DNA of 64,000 nt from Nitrospira sp. (GCA_005116835.1 SWDM01000023.1:286519-350518), one strand, 5' to 3'. Positions 8,256-16,419 are shown, numbered from the stretch's first letter. Notes: generated from the sequence alone by a model not told the origin. Made by a program: numbers and translations.

Positions 8256-9052
8256 ATCGTTGGCTCGGCCTAGCCCTCCTTCTTGTCACCCTGACCGGCT
8301 GTTCAATTACGCCGCGGACTTTTCAGCCGGTCGATCCGATTGCGCCCGATCGGGTCTCTCACCAAGCTTGGGACAAGATTGTCGAAGCCCACGTCCACGA
8401 TGGGCAAGTGGACTACCCAGCCATACAGGCCAGCAGTCGGCTTGATGGCTACTTGAGGGAGCTCAACCGTATCGATCCAACGAAATTACCCACGAAGCAG
8501 CATCAGTTGGCTTTGTGGATCAATGCCTATAATGCCTTTGCCGTCAAGGGCATCCTCGACCACTATTCGCCCATGACACTTTGGGGGCGCTATCGCTATT
8601 TCATCGGTCGGGACTATCAAGTCGGCGGCACCGCCATCAATCTATATGATCTTGAACGGCAAGTGCTGATCGAGCAGTTCCATGAGCCGTTGATGCACTT
8701 TGCCATTGTCTGCGCCTCCACATCCTGTCCGAAGCTCCAGCCTTGGGCCTATCAGCCGGAGCAGTTAGATCGCCAGCTGGTTCAGGCAGCCAAGGCCTTT
8801 ATCAATGATCCCGCGCGCAATCGTTTCAATCGAATGCGGAAAGTGGCTTCTCTGTCGATGATCTTCCAATGGTTTGAAAAGGATTTCGTCGAATCTGCGG
8901 GATCGGTGTTGGCCTATATTGCTCGATATGTCGATGATCCCGAGTTGGCGCGGGAACTGGCACAGCCGGGCTATGGTATCGAGTATCTCGACTATGACTG
9001 GAGTTTAAACGGCATCCCGCCCAAGGAGATTCCCCATGTTGGTAAGTCATGA
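8252..9052 (+). CDS. DUF547 lipoprotein
   Basis: 266 residues from the ATG at 8252, which sits in ATGA with the radical SAM stop. A lipoprotein signal (ALLLVTLTGC) puts it in the envelope. The body is the DUF547 domain: KQHQLALWINAYNAF, HFAIVCASTSCPKL and the WFEKDF block are its conserved segments. DUF547 proteins have a conserved Cys and His reminiscent of papain-like folds; activity is unproven. In other genomes DUF547 genes stand near radical SAM and TIGR04282/4283 glycosyltransferase genes, as here. The gene end overlaps the next gene by 17 bases. Confidence 0.87.
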   Translation: MNRWLGLALLLVTLTGCSITPRTFQPVDPIAPDRVSHQAWDKIVEAHVHDGQVDYPAIQASSRLDGYLRELNRIDPTKLPTKQHQLALWINAYNAFAVKGILDHYSPMTLWGRYRYFIGRDYQVGGTAINLYDLERQVLIEQFHEPLMHFAIVCASTSCPKLQPWAYQPEQLDRQLVQAAKAFINDPARNRFNRMRKVASLSMIFQWFEKDFVESAGSVLAYIARYVDDPELARELAQPGYGIEYLDYDWSLNGIPPKEIPHVGKS

Positions 9053-9665
9053 CGAGAGAGTCCCCATTGCACGCTTGCTGACGTTTCTTGAGCATGGTGA
9101 GCGCATGGCGCACGAATGTGCCAAGGCACAGGTGTCGTTGGCGCCAGATTTCGAATCGCGGCGCTTTCTCCTCAGCCAGGCTCGTCAGGAGGCTGGGCAT
9201 GCCGTGGTGTTTCAAGGAGCCATTGCCTGGCTGGCTCCGAGGCATCTCGGCGATGTGCCATTCCTGCCTGCGTTAGAAGAGTATCGGAAGCTACTCGGCG
9301 ACGCGATGACCCGACAGGATTTGCTCGAAACATTTCTGGGCGAGCAGGTTATTCTTGAAGGACTGGGCGAAGCGATCCTGACTCGCATCGAAGAAGGATT
9401 AGCCAAGCGCGCTGCGCCGTTCGGTCGGCTAAGGCGAATCTTACTCCAGCAAGAGGAGGCTCATCACGGATTCGGTCGGCGCATGCTCGAACGGGCCATG
9501 GCCGAAGGACGCATCGATGCGGAGACGTTACGCTGCCGCGCGCAGGGCTACCTCGCGCTAACGGACCAGATCGTGCTGACATTGAGCGATCTATTCGAGT
9601 CGATCGCCGAAGATCCCACGGCGTGGGCGCAGGATGTCAGGAAATTTCTGCCCTTGTGGTTGTGA
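9036..9665 (+). CDS. Ferritin-like diiron protein
   Basis: 209 residues, predicted all-helical. Carboxylate/His ligands fit a four-helix diiron site: Glu22 on helix 1, Glu52-x-x-His55 (RQEAGH), Glu103/Glu108 on helix 3 (LGEQVILEG), and Glu140-x-x-His143 (QQEEAHHG). This resembles rubrerythrin, AurF or ribonucleotide-reductase-like oxygen-activating proteins. AAGGAG lies 8 bases before the ATG, within the end of the DUF547 gene. An oxygenase or oxidase role in the same pathway as the radical SAM enzyme is inferred from the operon. Confidence 0.75.
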   Translation: MLVSHDERVPIARLLTFLEHGERMAHECAKAQVSLAPDFESRRFLLSQARQEAGHAVVFQGAIAWLAPRHLGDVPFLPALEEYRKLLGDAMTRQDLLETFLGEQVILEGLGEAILTRIEEGLAKRAAPFGRLRRILLQQEEAHHGFGRRMLERAMAEGRIDAETLRCRAQGYLALTDQIVLTLSDLFESIAEDPTAWAQDVRKFLPLWL

Positions 9666-9672
9666 GAAGAGG

Positions 9673-9739
9673 AGCCATCAGCCTTCAGCCTGCGAAGCCG
9701 AAGAACTGATAGCTGAAAGCTGGCGGCTGAGAGCTTCAG
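9673..9739. repeat. Inverted repeat of CAGCCAT-type short repeats
   Basis: The left arm GCCATCAGCCTTCAGCC (9673-9689) is partly complementary to the right arm (9705-9739), which holds CTGATAGCTGAAAGCTGGC and GGCTGAGAGCTTCAG. It fills the gap between the diiron and glycosyltransferase genes and ends only 2 bases before the latter's ATG, so it could fold over its ribosome-binding region. Confidence 0.65.
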
Positions 9740-9741
9740 AT

Positions 9742-10446
9742 ATGGTTTCAATCATTATCCCAGCCTATAACGAAGAAAAGGCGCTTCCTCACACGTTGAG
9801 CGAATTGCTCTGCCAGCCTGGCGACTACGAAGTCATCGTCGTCGATGGCGGCAGCACCGACCGCACCCACGCCGTCGTTCAAGATTTCTCTCTCAGCACT
9901 CAGCACTCAGCACTCCGGTCTTTTCGCTTCCTCGACGCTCCAAAGGGCCGCGCTTCCCAAATGAATGCCGGGGCCAAGGAGGCGGACGGAGAGTGGCTCC
10001 TCTTTCTCCATGCTGATACAGTCTTACCATCCGGGGCTATTCAACGACTGAACGGGATGGAGGCCGATCTCACGATTCAAGCAGGCGGTTTTATGCACCG
10101 ATTCTCCGGCGGCGATTGGCGGCTCAAGCTGATCTCGTTCCTCGATAATATCCGCTGCGTCCGCAGCCGAATCATCTACGGCGATCAGGCCCTCTTCGTC
10201 CGCCGCCCATTGTTCGAGCAGCTTGGCGGGTTTCCCAATCAGTCTATTCTGGAAGATGTCGCCTTCTGTGAAAAGCTCATCAATGTAACGAAGCCCCTGA
10301 TTCTGTCTCCATCCGTTGTGACCGACGCCCGTAAGTTTCTGAAAATGGGCGTGTGGCGTAGCTTCTTCCGCGTGCTCCTCATCATTCTCCATGTCGAGTT
10401 CCGCCTGCCGATCCTGCCTCGTTCGTTCTTCCAGGACGTGCGATAA
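9742..10446 (+). CDS. Family 2 glycosyltransferase, TIGR04283 type
   Basis: About 234 residues. The GT-A core shows SIIIPAYNEEKALPHTL, VIVVDGGSTDRTH, the family signature PKGRASQMNAGA, and LFLHADTVLP holding the metal-binding aspartate region; the acceptor side has GDQALFVRR and LEDVAFCEKL. TIGR04283 transferases were named for association with radical SAM/selenodomain proteins and later linked to arsenosugar biosynthesis. An oddity: residues encoded by 9889-9915 (LSTQHSALR) come from a short-repeat insertion, and the same nine residues occur in the unrelated helicase at about 38768. The start is the ATG at 9742; the upstream frame runs through a repeat. Confidence 0.85.
   Translation: MVSIIIPAYNEEKALPHTLSELLCQPGDYEVIVVDGGSTDRTHAVVQDFSLSTQHSALRSFRFLDAPKGRASQMNAGAKEADGEWLLFLHADTVLPSGAIQRLNGMEADLTIQAGGFMHRFSGGDWRLKLISFLDNIRCVRSRIIYGDQALFVRRPLFEQLGGFPNQSILEDVAFCEKLINVTKPLILSPSVVTDARKFLKMGVWRSFFRVLLIILHVEFRLPILPRSFFQDVR
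9889..9915 (+). repeat. In-gene CTCAGCA-type short repeat array
   Basis: Three and a half units of CAGCACT lie in frame within the glycosyltransferase gene, between the GGSTD block and the PKGRASQ block, lengthening a loop by about nine residues. No inverted partner is nearby. Confidence 0.7.
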
Positions 10447-10465
10447 GAACCTGCCGTTTACCTTT

Positions 10466-10505
10466 CTTCTTGCCCCCCGTCTAACCAAACAGACGAGGCA
10501 AGAAG
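10466..10505 (+). promoter_or_regulatory. Hairpin that covers part of a ribosome-binding site
   Basis: CTTCTTGCC (10466-10474) and CGTCT (10478-10482) pair with AGACG (10491-10495) and GGCAAGAAG (10497-10505) around an 8-base loop. The 3' arm runs into AAGGAGG, the ribosome site of the next lipoprotein gene. It could terminate the glycosyltransferase transcript or mask the site; no T-run follows, so the second is at least as likely. Confidence 0.45.
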
Positions 10506-10514
10506 GAGGGTGTC

Positions 10515-10955
10515 ATGCAACAGATCTACACTAGAACAAGCGCGCTGATCCTATCGGTGGCTCTTTTGCTATCAGGCTGCACTTCGACGCTAGTTCGTGA
10601 CGACGTGAAGCGGACGGCGGGGTTGGATGGCCATTGTGCCGGGAGTGAATGGGTGGATGACTCCTCACTCGCGGTCCTGCCAGTTCCGGTGGTGGCCTTC
10701 TTCGTGCCCCATTTCGATCTGCACAAGGTGTCCGGTGAGCCCTATCTGAATCGGTGCGGGGCTACGACCCGAGTCGTCAATCGAGAGGTGTCGATCACCA
10801 CAACAGCCTGTATACCAGCCGGCTTCACCAGAATCATCACACTCGGAGTATGGCAATGGTGTCCGGCACATGTGTCTTGGTCTGCCGATGTCTTGTCAGA
10901 AGGGTCACGGTCTGCGGACTTGTCAATAAACAATCATTCAAAACCACAATCCTAA
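10515..10955 (+). CDS. Putative lipoprotein of unknown function
   Basis: 146 residues with a lipoprotein signal, LILSVALLLSGC, and a good AAGGAGG site. The mature part has a short hydrophobic stretch (LAVLPVPVVAFFVPHF), several cysteines (CGATT, TTACIPAG, WQWCPAH) and a basic/polar tail. The late hydrophobic block ITLGVWQWCP faintly recalls Bor-type lipoproteins, but this is not enough for assignment. It precedes a DUF5666 lipoprotein by 26 bases and may share its transcript. Confidence 0.6.
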   Translation: MQQIYTRTSALILSVALLLSGCTSTLVRDDVKRTAGLDGHCAGSEWVDDSSLAVLPVPVVAFFVPHFDLHKVSGEPYLNRCGATTRVVNREVSITTTACIPAGFTRIITLGVWQWCPAHVSWSADVLSEGSRSADLSINNHSKPQS

Positions 10956-10981
10956 TCATCATCTTAACCAGGGGGCATTCA

Positions 10982-12421
10982 ATGAGACGGCCATCAATTC
11001 TATTCAATCTTTTCGGTGCGGTGGGGCTGATCGGGCTTTTAAGTGGCTGCGGCAGCGGTGGCGGCGGGGCTGCGACAGGGACTGGCGGAGCTACCAGCGG
11101 ATCTGCCGCTGCTTCAGGCACGATTACTGGCTTCGGCAGTGTGTATGTCAACGGAAAGAAGTTCGAGACGAACGGCGCGTCGTTGATGGTTGACGGCCAA
11201 GCGGTTCCATGTACTGTCAGTGCGGCCTCAAAGTGCGGCCTTAAGGAAGGGATGACGGTGACGGTTACCGGTTCGTTCAGCGGGGATCAACGGTTTGCCG
11301 GCACGGTCAGCCAGAGCGATGCAGTCGAAGGCTTGGTGCAGTCGATCGCGCCAGATGGATTGAGCCTGGTTGTGATGGGGCAAACGGTATTCGTTGACAG
11401 TACGACGTTGATCGATGACAGCAATGGTCTTAACGGGAATATTGGCAACCTTGTTGTTGGAAACTTTGTAGAGGTGAATGGCCATGTCAGGCCGAATGGG
11501 GTGATTCAGGCGACGTTTATCGAGAGGAAGGTGGCTGGAATAACGCCGGAGGTGCGTGGGTTTGTGACGGGGCATAACGCCATAACCGGAACCTTCCAGA
11601 TCGGGGGATTAAACGTCGTCTATAACGGCATTACGATTATCGGCGACATGCCGACTCCGAGCGGAAGTAATTGGAATGGTCGCTTTGTGGAAGTGAAAGG
11701 AACATTCATTTCTGCGACGACGACGCTCACTGCCTCAAAAGTTGAACCAGAGAATCAGGGCATCGGCAATAATATGGATGAATTCGAAGTCGAGGGATTC
11801 GTGACCAGGGTAGACGCACCTGGCGATTTCTTCATCGGAACGACACATGTGCAGACGACCGGAAGCACCCTGTTCCGTGGCGGCACGATCGATGAAATAA
11901 TCGTGGGAGCTAAGCTATCTGCCGAAGGCCGGTTGGCCAATGGGATCCTGACGGCCAAGCACGTGAAGTTCCATGCCGCGGTGAAGCTGGAAGGGAACAT
12001 TGCCACGATCAACGGGAATGCCTTTACGATTGCCGGCCTTCCAGGTGTCACGGTCACTGTGAATAGTCAGACGGAGGGCGGAAATACACTGAACAATCTG
12101 CTCGGGAGCCATGTGCGGGTGCGTGGCCGTTTGGGGAGCAGCAATTCCGTGATCGCGACGCGAATTGAAGACCGAGGGCAGGCGGACAGCGATGTGGATC
12201 TCCAGGGGCCGGTGCAATCAGTCGTCGGACAGGATCTGACGATCCTGGAAGTGGTAGTTGATACATCGACGATCAGCAATGACAATTTCGAGGGGCTCAA
12301 CGATCAAATCATCGGTCGCGCAGCCTTCTTCAACGCAGTGAAGGAGGGAACGTTGGTGAAGATGCAGGGCCGCCTAAGCGGCAGCACCGTGACGTGGCGT
12401 GAAGCGGAACTCGAAGATTAG
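10982..12421 (+). CDS. DUF5666 multi-domain lipoprotein
   Basis: 479 residues from the ATG at 10982. The lipoprotein signal ends LLSGCGSGGGG, followed by a Gly/Ala/Thr-rich spacer. The rest is a series of DUF5666-like beta domains beginning GTITGFGSVYVNGKKFET, with recurring 'GxxVEVxGxxxxxGxIxAxxIE' strands (for example VVGNFVEVNGHVRPNGVIQATFIE and KMQGRLSGSTVTW). DUF5666 proteins are secreted or surface proteins of unknown function common in environmental Gram-negatives. The next gene begins 25 bases on with its own strong ribosome site, so co-expression is likely. Confidence 0.85.
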   Translation: MRRPSILFNLFGAVGLIGLLSGCGSGGGGAATGTGGATSGSAAASGTITGFGSVYVNGKKFETNGASLMVDGQAVPCTVSAASKCGLKEGMTVTVTGSFSGDQRFAGTVSQSDAVEGLVQSIAPDGLSLVVMGQTVFVDSTTLIDDSNGLNGNIGNLVVGNFVEVNGHVRPNGVIQATFIERKVAGITPEVRGFVTGHNAITGTFQIGGLNVVYNGITIIGDMPTPSGSNWNGRFVEVKGTFISATTTLTASKVEPENQGIGNNMDEFEVEGFVTRVDAPGDFFIGTTHVQTTGSTLFRGGTIDEIIVGAKLSAEGRLANGILTAKHVKFHAAVKLEGNIATINGNAFTIAGLPGVTVTVNSQTEGGNTLNNLLGSHVRVRGRLGSSNSVIATRIEDRGQADSDVDLQGPVQSVVGQDLTILEVVVDTSTISNDNFEGLNDQIIGRAAFFNAVKEGTLVKMQGRLSGSTVTWREAELED

Positions 12422-12446
12422 TTCTTACTCAAGGAGGAGAAACATT

Positions 12447-13064
12447 ATGGGGTCGAGGATACGAATCTCCACAGCAGTCTGGCTTTTGAGTGGGTTGGCG
12501 ATCCTGACAAGCCCCGTTTGGGGGCAGGCCACAACACCAATACAGAATGAGCAGTCCGACCGATTGCATCTCGAAGGAGCTAACGATCGCGGGGGGAATC
12601 GAGGCGAGAATCGTAGCGGACGTGGCGGAAGTGAGAACAGTGGGTCTGGCTCCACGAACAGCGGGTCAGGCCATGGCGGAGGCGACAATAGCGGTCCCGG
12701 TTCAGCCAACAGCGGGTCAGGCCGCGGCAGCGATCACAGTGGTCGTAGCGGGCGAGACGATGTTCGCAACGTGAACGACGATCGGCGCCAAGATCGCCAA
12801 ATGGATCGTCGAGAGGATCGCCGTGAAGACCGGCAATTGGACCGAAGGGAAGATCGTCGTGAGGATCGACAGCTCGATCGGCGCGATGATCGTCAAGCTG
12901 ATCGACAGATGGATCGCCGTGACGATCGACAACAGGATCGAGTTGCGCAGATGGACCGTCCTGACCGTCCGGACAGACCGGACAGACCGGACAGACCGGA
13001 AAGACTAGATCGACCGGACAGACCAGACAGACCGGATCGACCCAACCGGTCCGGTCACAACTAG
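12447..13064 (+). CDS. Exported low-complexity Gly/Ser then Asp-Arg repeat protein
   Basis: 205 residues behind AAGGAGGAG. A signal peptide (LSGLAILTSPVWGQA) is followed by three tracts: Gly/Ser/Asn repeats (SGSGxxNSGSG), about 70 residues of tandem DRREDRQ-type units, and a tail of DRP triplets ending RPNRSGHN. The composition is extremely polar and zwitterionic, with no aromatic core, so it is probably disordered and may bind polyanions or mineral. The final tract is encoded by a GACAGACCG nonamer array. No known family. Confidence 0.7.
   Translation: MGSRIRISTAVWLLSGLAILTSPVWGQATTPIQNEQSDRLHLEGANDRGGNRGENRSGRGGSENSGSGSTNSGSGHGGGDNSGPGSANSGSGRGSDHSGRSGRDDVRNVNDDRRQDRQMDRREDRREDRQLDRREDRREDRQLDRRDDRQADRQMDRRDDRQQDRVAQMDRPDRPDRPDRPDRPERLDRPDRPDRPDRPNRSGHN
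12951..13047 (+). repeat. In-gene GACAGACCG tandem repeat
   Basis: Nonamer units GACAGACCG, some decayed (GAAAGACTA, GATCGACCG), encode the Asp-Arg-Pro tail of the preceding protein. The unit length is a multiple of three, so copy number can change without shifting frame. Confidence 0.75.
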
Positions 13065-13096
13065 CAGCGGCAGAAAAGCGATGCAGATCAAAGAAC

Positions 13097-13131
13097 GGGG
13101 ACAGGCGTCACTAAGAAGGGCGCCTGTCCCC
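13097..13131 (+). terminator. Hairpin terminator after the Asp-Arg repeat gene
   Basis: An 11-base-pair perfect stem GGGGACAGGCG ... CGCCTGTCCCC with a 13-base loop, 32 bases after the stop, followed by ATTCCTACATTC. Confidence 0.7.
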
Positions 13132-13230
13132 ATTCCTACATTCTCAGGCGAGGCGGGCAGGACTAGCGGCACGAAGTTCCAAACACTTCAGCCGTCAGCC
13201 TGCTTTACCCGATAAGATCGGAGCCTAGTT

Positions 13231-13695
13231 ATGGCAACGCACGACGACAAAATTCTATTCTTCCCCTCTCCAGAATCCATAGGGCAAGAACAGAACGCAG
13301 TACCTAGAACCGTAGCCCAAGTACCTTCCGAGAAGCCAGATACGACTGCTTACCTGGAACGCCGTGCTGAAGTGCGCATGGACTACAAGCAGAGTTGTTC
13401 GTACGAAGTGCTTGAAGCCATTGAGGAAGAGTCGGTCGTCATCCGGCAAGGAGAGGCCTTCACATTAAACCGGAGCAAGGAAGGGGTGCTTCTACTTATG
13501 GGCCAAGCTCTTTTCGATAAGCAGATATTCGAGGTGCAGAACCTCCAGACTGGATTAGGCAGTGCCGTGAATGTTTTTGAAACCAGATGGGCTAGGCCTG
13601 TACCGGTGGAGTCATTCGGAGAACTCTATCTGGTCGGATGCCAGCGGATATTCGGCCCGCTGGCAGATGCGTCAGCGCAGCAGCCTACTGAATAA
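13231..13695 (+). CDS. PilZ-like domain protein
   Basis: 154 residues, no signal peptide. ERRAEVR near residue 45 followed about 45 residues later by NRSKEG resembles the RxxxR and D/NxSxxG pair by which PilZ domains bind cyclic di-GMP, followed by short beta strands (GVLLLMG, VFETRWARPV, LYLVGCQRIF). The resemblance is partial: Asn replaces the usual Asp. A role as a cytoplasmic second-messenger receptor is tentative. It stands alone between a terminator and the barrel gene. Confidence 0.55.
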   Translation: MATHDDKILFFPSPESIGQEQNAVPRTVAQVPSEKPDTTAYLERRAEVRMDYKQSCSYEVLEAIEEESVVIRQGEAFTLNRSKEGVLLLMGQALFDKQIFEVQNLQTGLGSAVNVFETRWARPVPVESFGELYLVGCQRIFGPLADASAQQPTE

Positions 13696-13832
13696 GTCTT
13701 GTCTTTTCCGGTTTCCTGGGATATATGGATGCTCGTGGTGTATCTACTCAGGTAGATAGGCTGATAAAGCTCTAACCTCAAACGAATCGTTTCAGCTTCG
13801 GCAAGAGAATGATCGGGTAGGAAGGCTTGGTT

Positions 13833-14771
13833 ATGAAGAAGCAGTGGTCGGTGGTGTGCCTGGTAGTTGGATTCACTGTTGCGAGCGGAGCGGGATTAGC
13901 ATATGCGGCGGACAAGACCGATATAGGGCCACCTCCGTCCGAGCGGAATTGGCAGATTGGATTCAATCCCAGCTACAGTAGAGGGAATTACGGGACAAAT
14001 ACGACCAGTTCATTTTTTTATGCCCCAATTTCAATTCGCCGGTTCTTTAAAGACGGCGATGTGGCCATTGTGATTCCATTCGTTACCGCGATGACAGATG
14101 GACGAACTACTCAGGCCGGAGACAACGCAGTCCAAGTAGACGACGGCGACGGGAGTAATTCCGGGTCAGGTGGCGGAGGTGGCGGAAGCACTGACGACGG
14201 TGGCTGTACCGGGAAAGGGTCGAACGTCAGTGGTAGTGATCGAGTATGCGGTACCACGACACGGTTAGCTGGACAGAAGGTGACGACATCCGGCCTCGGC
14301 GACATCATTCTCAGGGGGCGCTACTACCTCGTTGAAGAGAAGGACTGGGTTCCTCTCATTGCAATCACAGGACGATTGAAGCTGCCGACAGCCGATGAGT
14401 CGAAAGGGCTTGGGACTGGCAAGATGGACGAGGGAGTTGGAGCGGAAGTCTCCAAACTCTTGGGGGACAATTGGATTACGTTTCTCGATGGAGGCTTCAA
14501 CGTCATTGGTCGACCGGAGGGCCTAAATCTGAGGAACCAGTGGTGGTATGACATCGGAGGGGGCTACTACTTCTCGAAGAATCTACTTGGCAGCGTCTAT
14601 TTCGAAGAATTCCGGTCTCTTGTCTCCGGAGCCCAAAATATCCGCGACGTCTTTCTCGGCATGAGCTACAGGGCCTCCCCAGAGTGGCGTTTCAATGGGG
14701 GAGTCGCCGTGGGCTTATCTAATGGTGCCCCTGACCAGGTTGTATCTGTCGGGACCAGCTACCGTTTCTAG
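13833..14771 (+). CDS. Outer-membrane beta-barrel protein
   Basis: About 312 residues. A signal peptide ends GLAYAAD; the mature chain alternates strands with aromatic ends (WQIGFNPSYSRG, SSFFYAPISIRRFF) and finishes VSVGTSYRF, with the C-terminal Phe required for barrel insertion. The layout resembles transporter-like proteins of the phenol-degradation MetA type. A Gly/Ser/Asp-rich insert with two cysteines (SGGGGGGS ... CTGKGS ... VCGTTT) forms a probable surface loop. The ATG at 13833 has GGAAGG upstream. Cargo unknown. Confidence 0.75.
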   Translation: MKKQWSVVCLVVGFTVASGAGLAYAADKTDIGPPPSERNWQIGFNPSYSRGNYGTNTTSSFFYAPISIRRFFKDGDVAIVIPFVTAMTDGRTTQAGDNAVQVDDGDGSNSGSGGGGGGSTDDGGCTGKGSNVSGSDRVCGTTTRLAGQKVTTSGLGDIILRGRYYLVEEKDWVPLIAITGRLKLPTADESKGLGTGKMDEGVGAEVSKLLGDNWITFLDGGFNVIGRPEGLNLRNQWWYDIGGGYYFSKNLLGSVYFEEFRSLVSGAQNIRDVFLGMSYRASPEWRFNGGVAVGLSNGAPDQVVSVGTSYRF

Positions 14772-14908
14772 AGGCGTGAAGCGTATCTCGTGAAGCGTCG
14801 TTCGTCTCTCGTCCGAAGAAAAGAGCCTATGGCGTATAGCCGATAGCGTATGGTCAGAAATAAATTGGGGTGTCTTTGTTCCCGCTATAAGCCATTAGCC
14901 ATACGCTC
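14772..14908. repeat. Two adjacent short-repeat arrays, one an inverted repeat
   Basis: In the 371-base gene-free stretch after the barrel gene. 14772-14815 holds GTGAAGCGT-type units. 14823-14853 is a tandem of ATAGCCGATAGCGTATGG-like units whose complement (CGCTATAAGCCATTAGCCAT and on) is at 14883-14908, giving a stem around a 29-base spacer. The remainder of the stretch, to 15142, shows no gene or further structure that I can recognise. Confidence 0.7.
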
Positions 14909-15142
14909 TTATCTCCAACGAAATACGGTTCACGAACGACGCCGGAGAGTCTTCTTGACCATCCTGCAAGGTGCATCATTGCCATCCATGGTTGCGGCAT
15001 CGCCTGTTCCCACAGTTCCCCCCAGTCCTTTCAATAGCTTACAACCCTCTGCGCGGGTGTTTACTTCCGGCCCGGCGTTACGTCCAATGGTACAGAGACA
15101 CAGCACGAGTGGAGCCCAAGTGGCCATGTCGGGTCAGCGAGC

Positions 15143-15730
15143 ATGGTCATGCAGATAAATCACGGTGGATCGGACGATGAAGCTAAGCTGATTGCACGGA
15201 GCCTGAAGCAAGATTCTGATGCCTTTGGGCAGTTGGTAGATCGATACGCGACGGTCATTGTGAACCTGGCCTATCGGATGGTGGGTGATCGAACAGAGGC
15301 GGAGGATCTGGCGCAGGAGACATTCGTGGCGGCGTTCAAGGCGCTGCCGAGGTTCAGAGCCGAGTCGAAGTTCTCTACCTGGCTCTACCGGATCGCCGCG
15401 AATAAGTGTAAAGATTGGCTCCGGGCTAAACGACCGGGGCAGGGGGGCCAGGATGTCGATGTTGATGAGGTGCTTGATGCCGGAGTGGCGGCGGAAGAGC
15501 GAACCCCGGAACGGCTCTTGTCGCAGCAGCAAGTCGCTGAGCAGTTGGATCGGGCAATTCAACGGTTGCCGCCACTCTATCGTGAAGCCTTTGTGCTGAA
15601 GCATGTCGAAGGACTCAGTTACGAGGAGATGCAGGAGATTGTCGGCGTGAATGCGGATACGTTGAAAATGCGCGTCTATAAGGGGCGATTACAGCTGAGC
15701 CGGGAGTTGGCGGAATTGAAAGAGGCGTAG
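15143..15730 (+). CDS. ECF-family RNA polymerase sigma factor
   Basis: 195 residues with region 2 (FGQLVDRYATVIVNLAYRMVGDRTEAEDLAQETF, FSTWLYRIAANKCKDWLR) and region 4 (AIQRLPPLYREAFVLKHVEGLSYEEMQEIVGVNADTLKMRVYKGR, a helix-turn-helix). This is the RpoE/SigW layout without regions 1 and 3. Alternative starts are the ATGs at 15143 and 15149. The stop is separated by 2 bases from the anti-sigma-like gene, so the pair forms a sigma/anti-sigma unit. Confidence 0.92.
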   Translation: MVMQINHGGSDDEAKLIARSLKQDSDAFGQLVDRYATVIVNLAYRMVGDRTEAEDLAQETFVAAFKALPRFRAESKFSTWLYRIAANKCKDWLRAKRPGQGGQDVDVDEVLDAGVAAEERTPERLLSQQQVAEQLDRAIQRLPPLYREAFVLKHVEGLSYEEMQEIVGVNADTLKMRVYKGRLQLSRELAELKEA

Positions 15731-15732
15731 GG

Positions 15733-16419
15733 ATGCGTGAACAAGATCTGCTGATACAACGCTTTCTCGATGACGATCTGACGCCGGAGGAACGGGTGGC
15801 CTTTCTCCAGGCGGTGGATGCCGATTCGTCGTTGCGGCGGCGCTGGCTGAATCTAGAGTTGGTTGTGGCGGAGGCGGCGCAGTTGCCTCGTCTCGCCCCC
15901 TCGGCACGGTTCCGTGCGCAGGTGCAGGGTAAGTTGGCGATCCAGTCCCCCAGTCTGTGGGATCGACTCCGTGCGATGGTCACGACGCCGAGAACTCTGG
16001 AGTGGAATTTCGCCGGGGCGATGGCAGCTGCCTGCGTGGCACTGGTGGCGGTCGTAGGCCTCCTGCAATTTGGGCCGGAACGGATTGTGGAGGTCCCAAT
16101 CCCGATTGCTGGGAATCAGGCGAAAACTGCGTCGTTCGCGCCAGGACAAGAGAGCAAGGTGTATGTGCGGCTCGTATTGCTTCAGCCCGATGCCCGGTCT
16201 GTTTCGGTGGCCGGCGACTTCAATGACTGGAATCCAGGCCAGACCAAGCTGGAACGGTCCGAGGGCGGGATGTGGACTGCGACAATTGCCCTGAAGCCTG
16301 GCCGCTATCAATACATGTTCGTCATTGACGGCAAACAGTGGGTCGCCGATCCGTTGGCGGAAGAGGGAACGGGTGATGGATTTGGATCGCAGAATGCGGT
16401 GCTCGATATTGCCATCTGA
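15733..16419 (+). CDS. Anti-sigma factor fused to a glycogen-binding (CBM48/AMPK-like) domain
   Basis: 228 residues. Residues 1-75 resemble an anti-sigma zinc-finger-like or helical region (LIQRFLDDDLTPEERVAFL) but lack the HxxxCxxC zinc motif. A TM helix (FAGAMAAACVALVAVVGLLQF) follows at about 95-115. The periplasmic part from about 140 is an early-set glycogen-binding domain: VRLVLLQPDARSVSVAGDFN, DWNPGQTKL, MWTATIALKPGRYQYMFVID. It immediately follows the sigma gene. It is inferred to hold the sigma factor at the membrane until its outer domain senses a glucan or a partner protein. Confidence 0.82.
   Translation: MREQDLLIQRFLDDDLTPEERVAFLQAVDADSSLRRRWLNLELVVAEAAQLPRLAPSARFRAQVQGKLAIQSPSLWDRLRAMVTTPRTLEWNFAGAMAAACVALVAVVGLLQFGPERIVEVPIPIAGNQAKTASFAPGQESKVYVRLVLLQPDARSVSVAGDFNDWNPGQTKLERSEGGMWTATIALKPGRYQYMFVIDGKQWVADPLAEEGTGDGFGSQNAVLDIAI

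Noticed and set aside
9889-9922. CRISPR-like regular repeats
   Set aside because: Units are 7-8 bases, degenerate and without spacers, and no cas gene is in the window.
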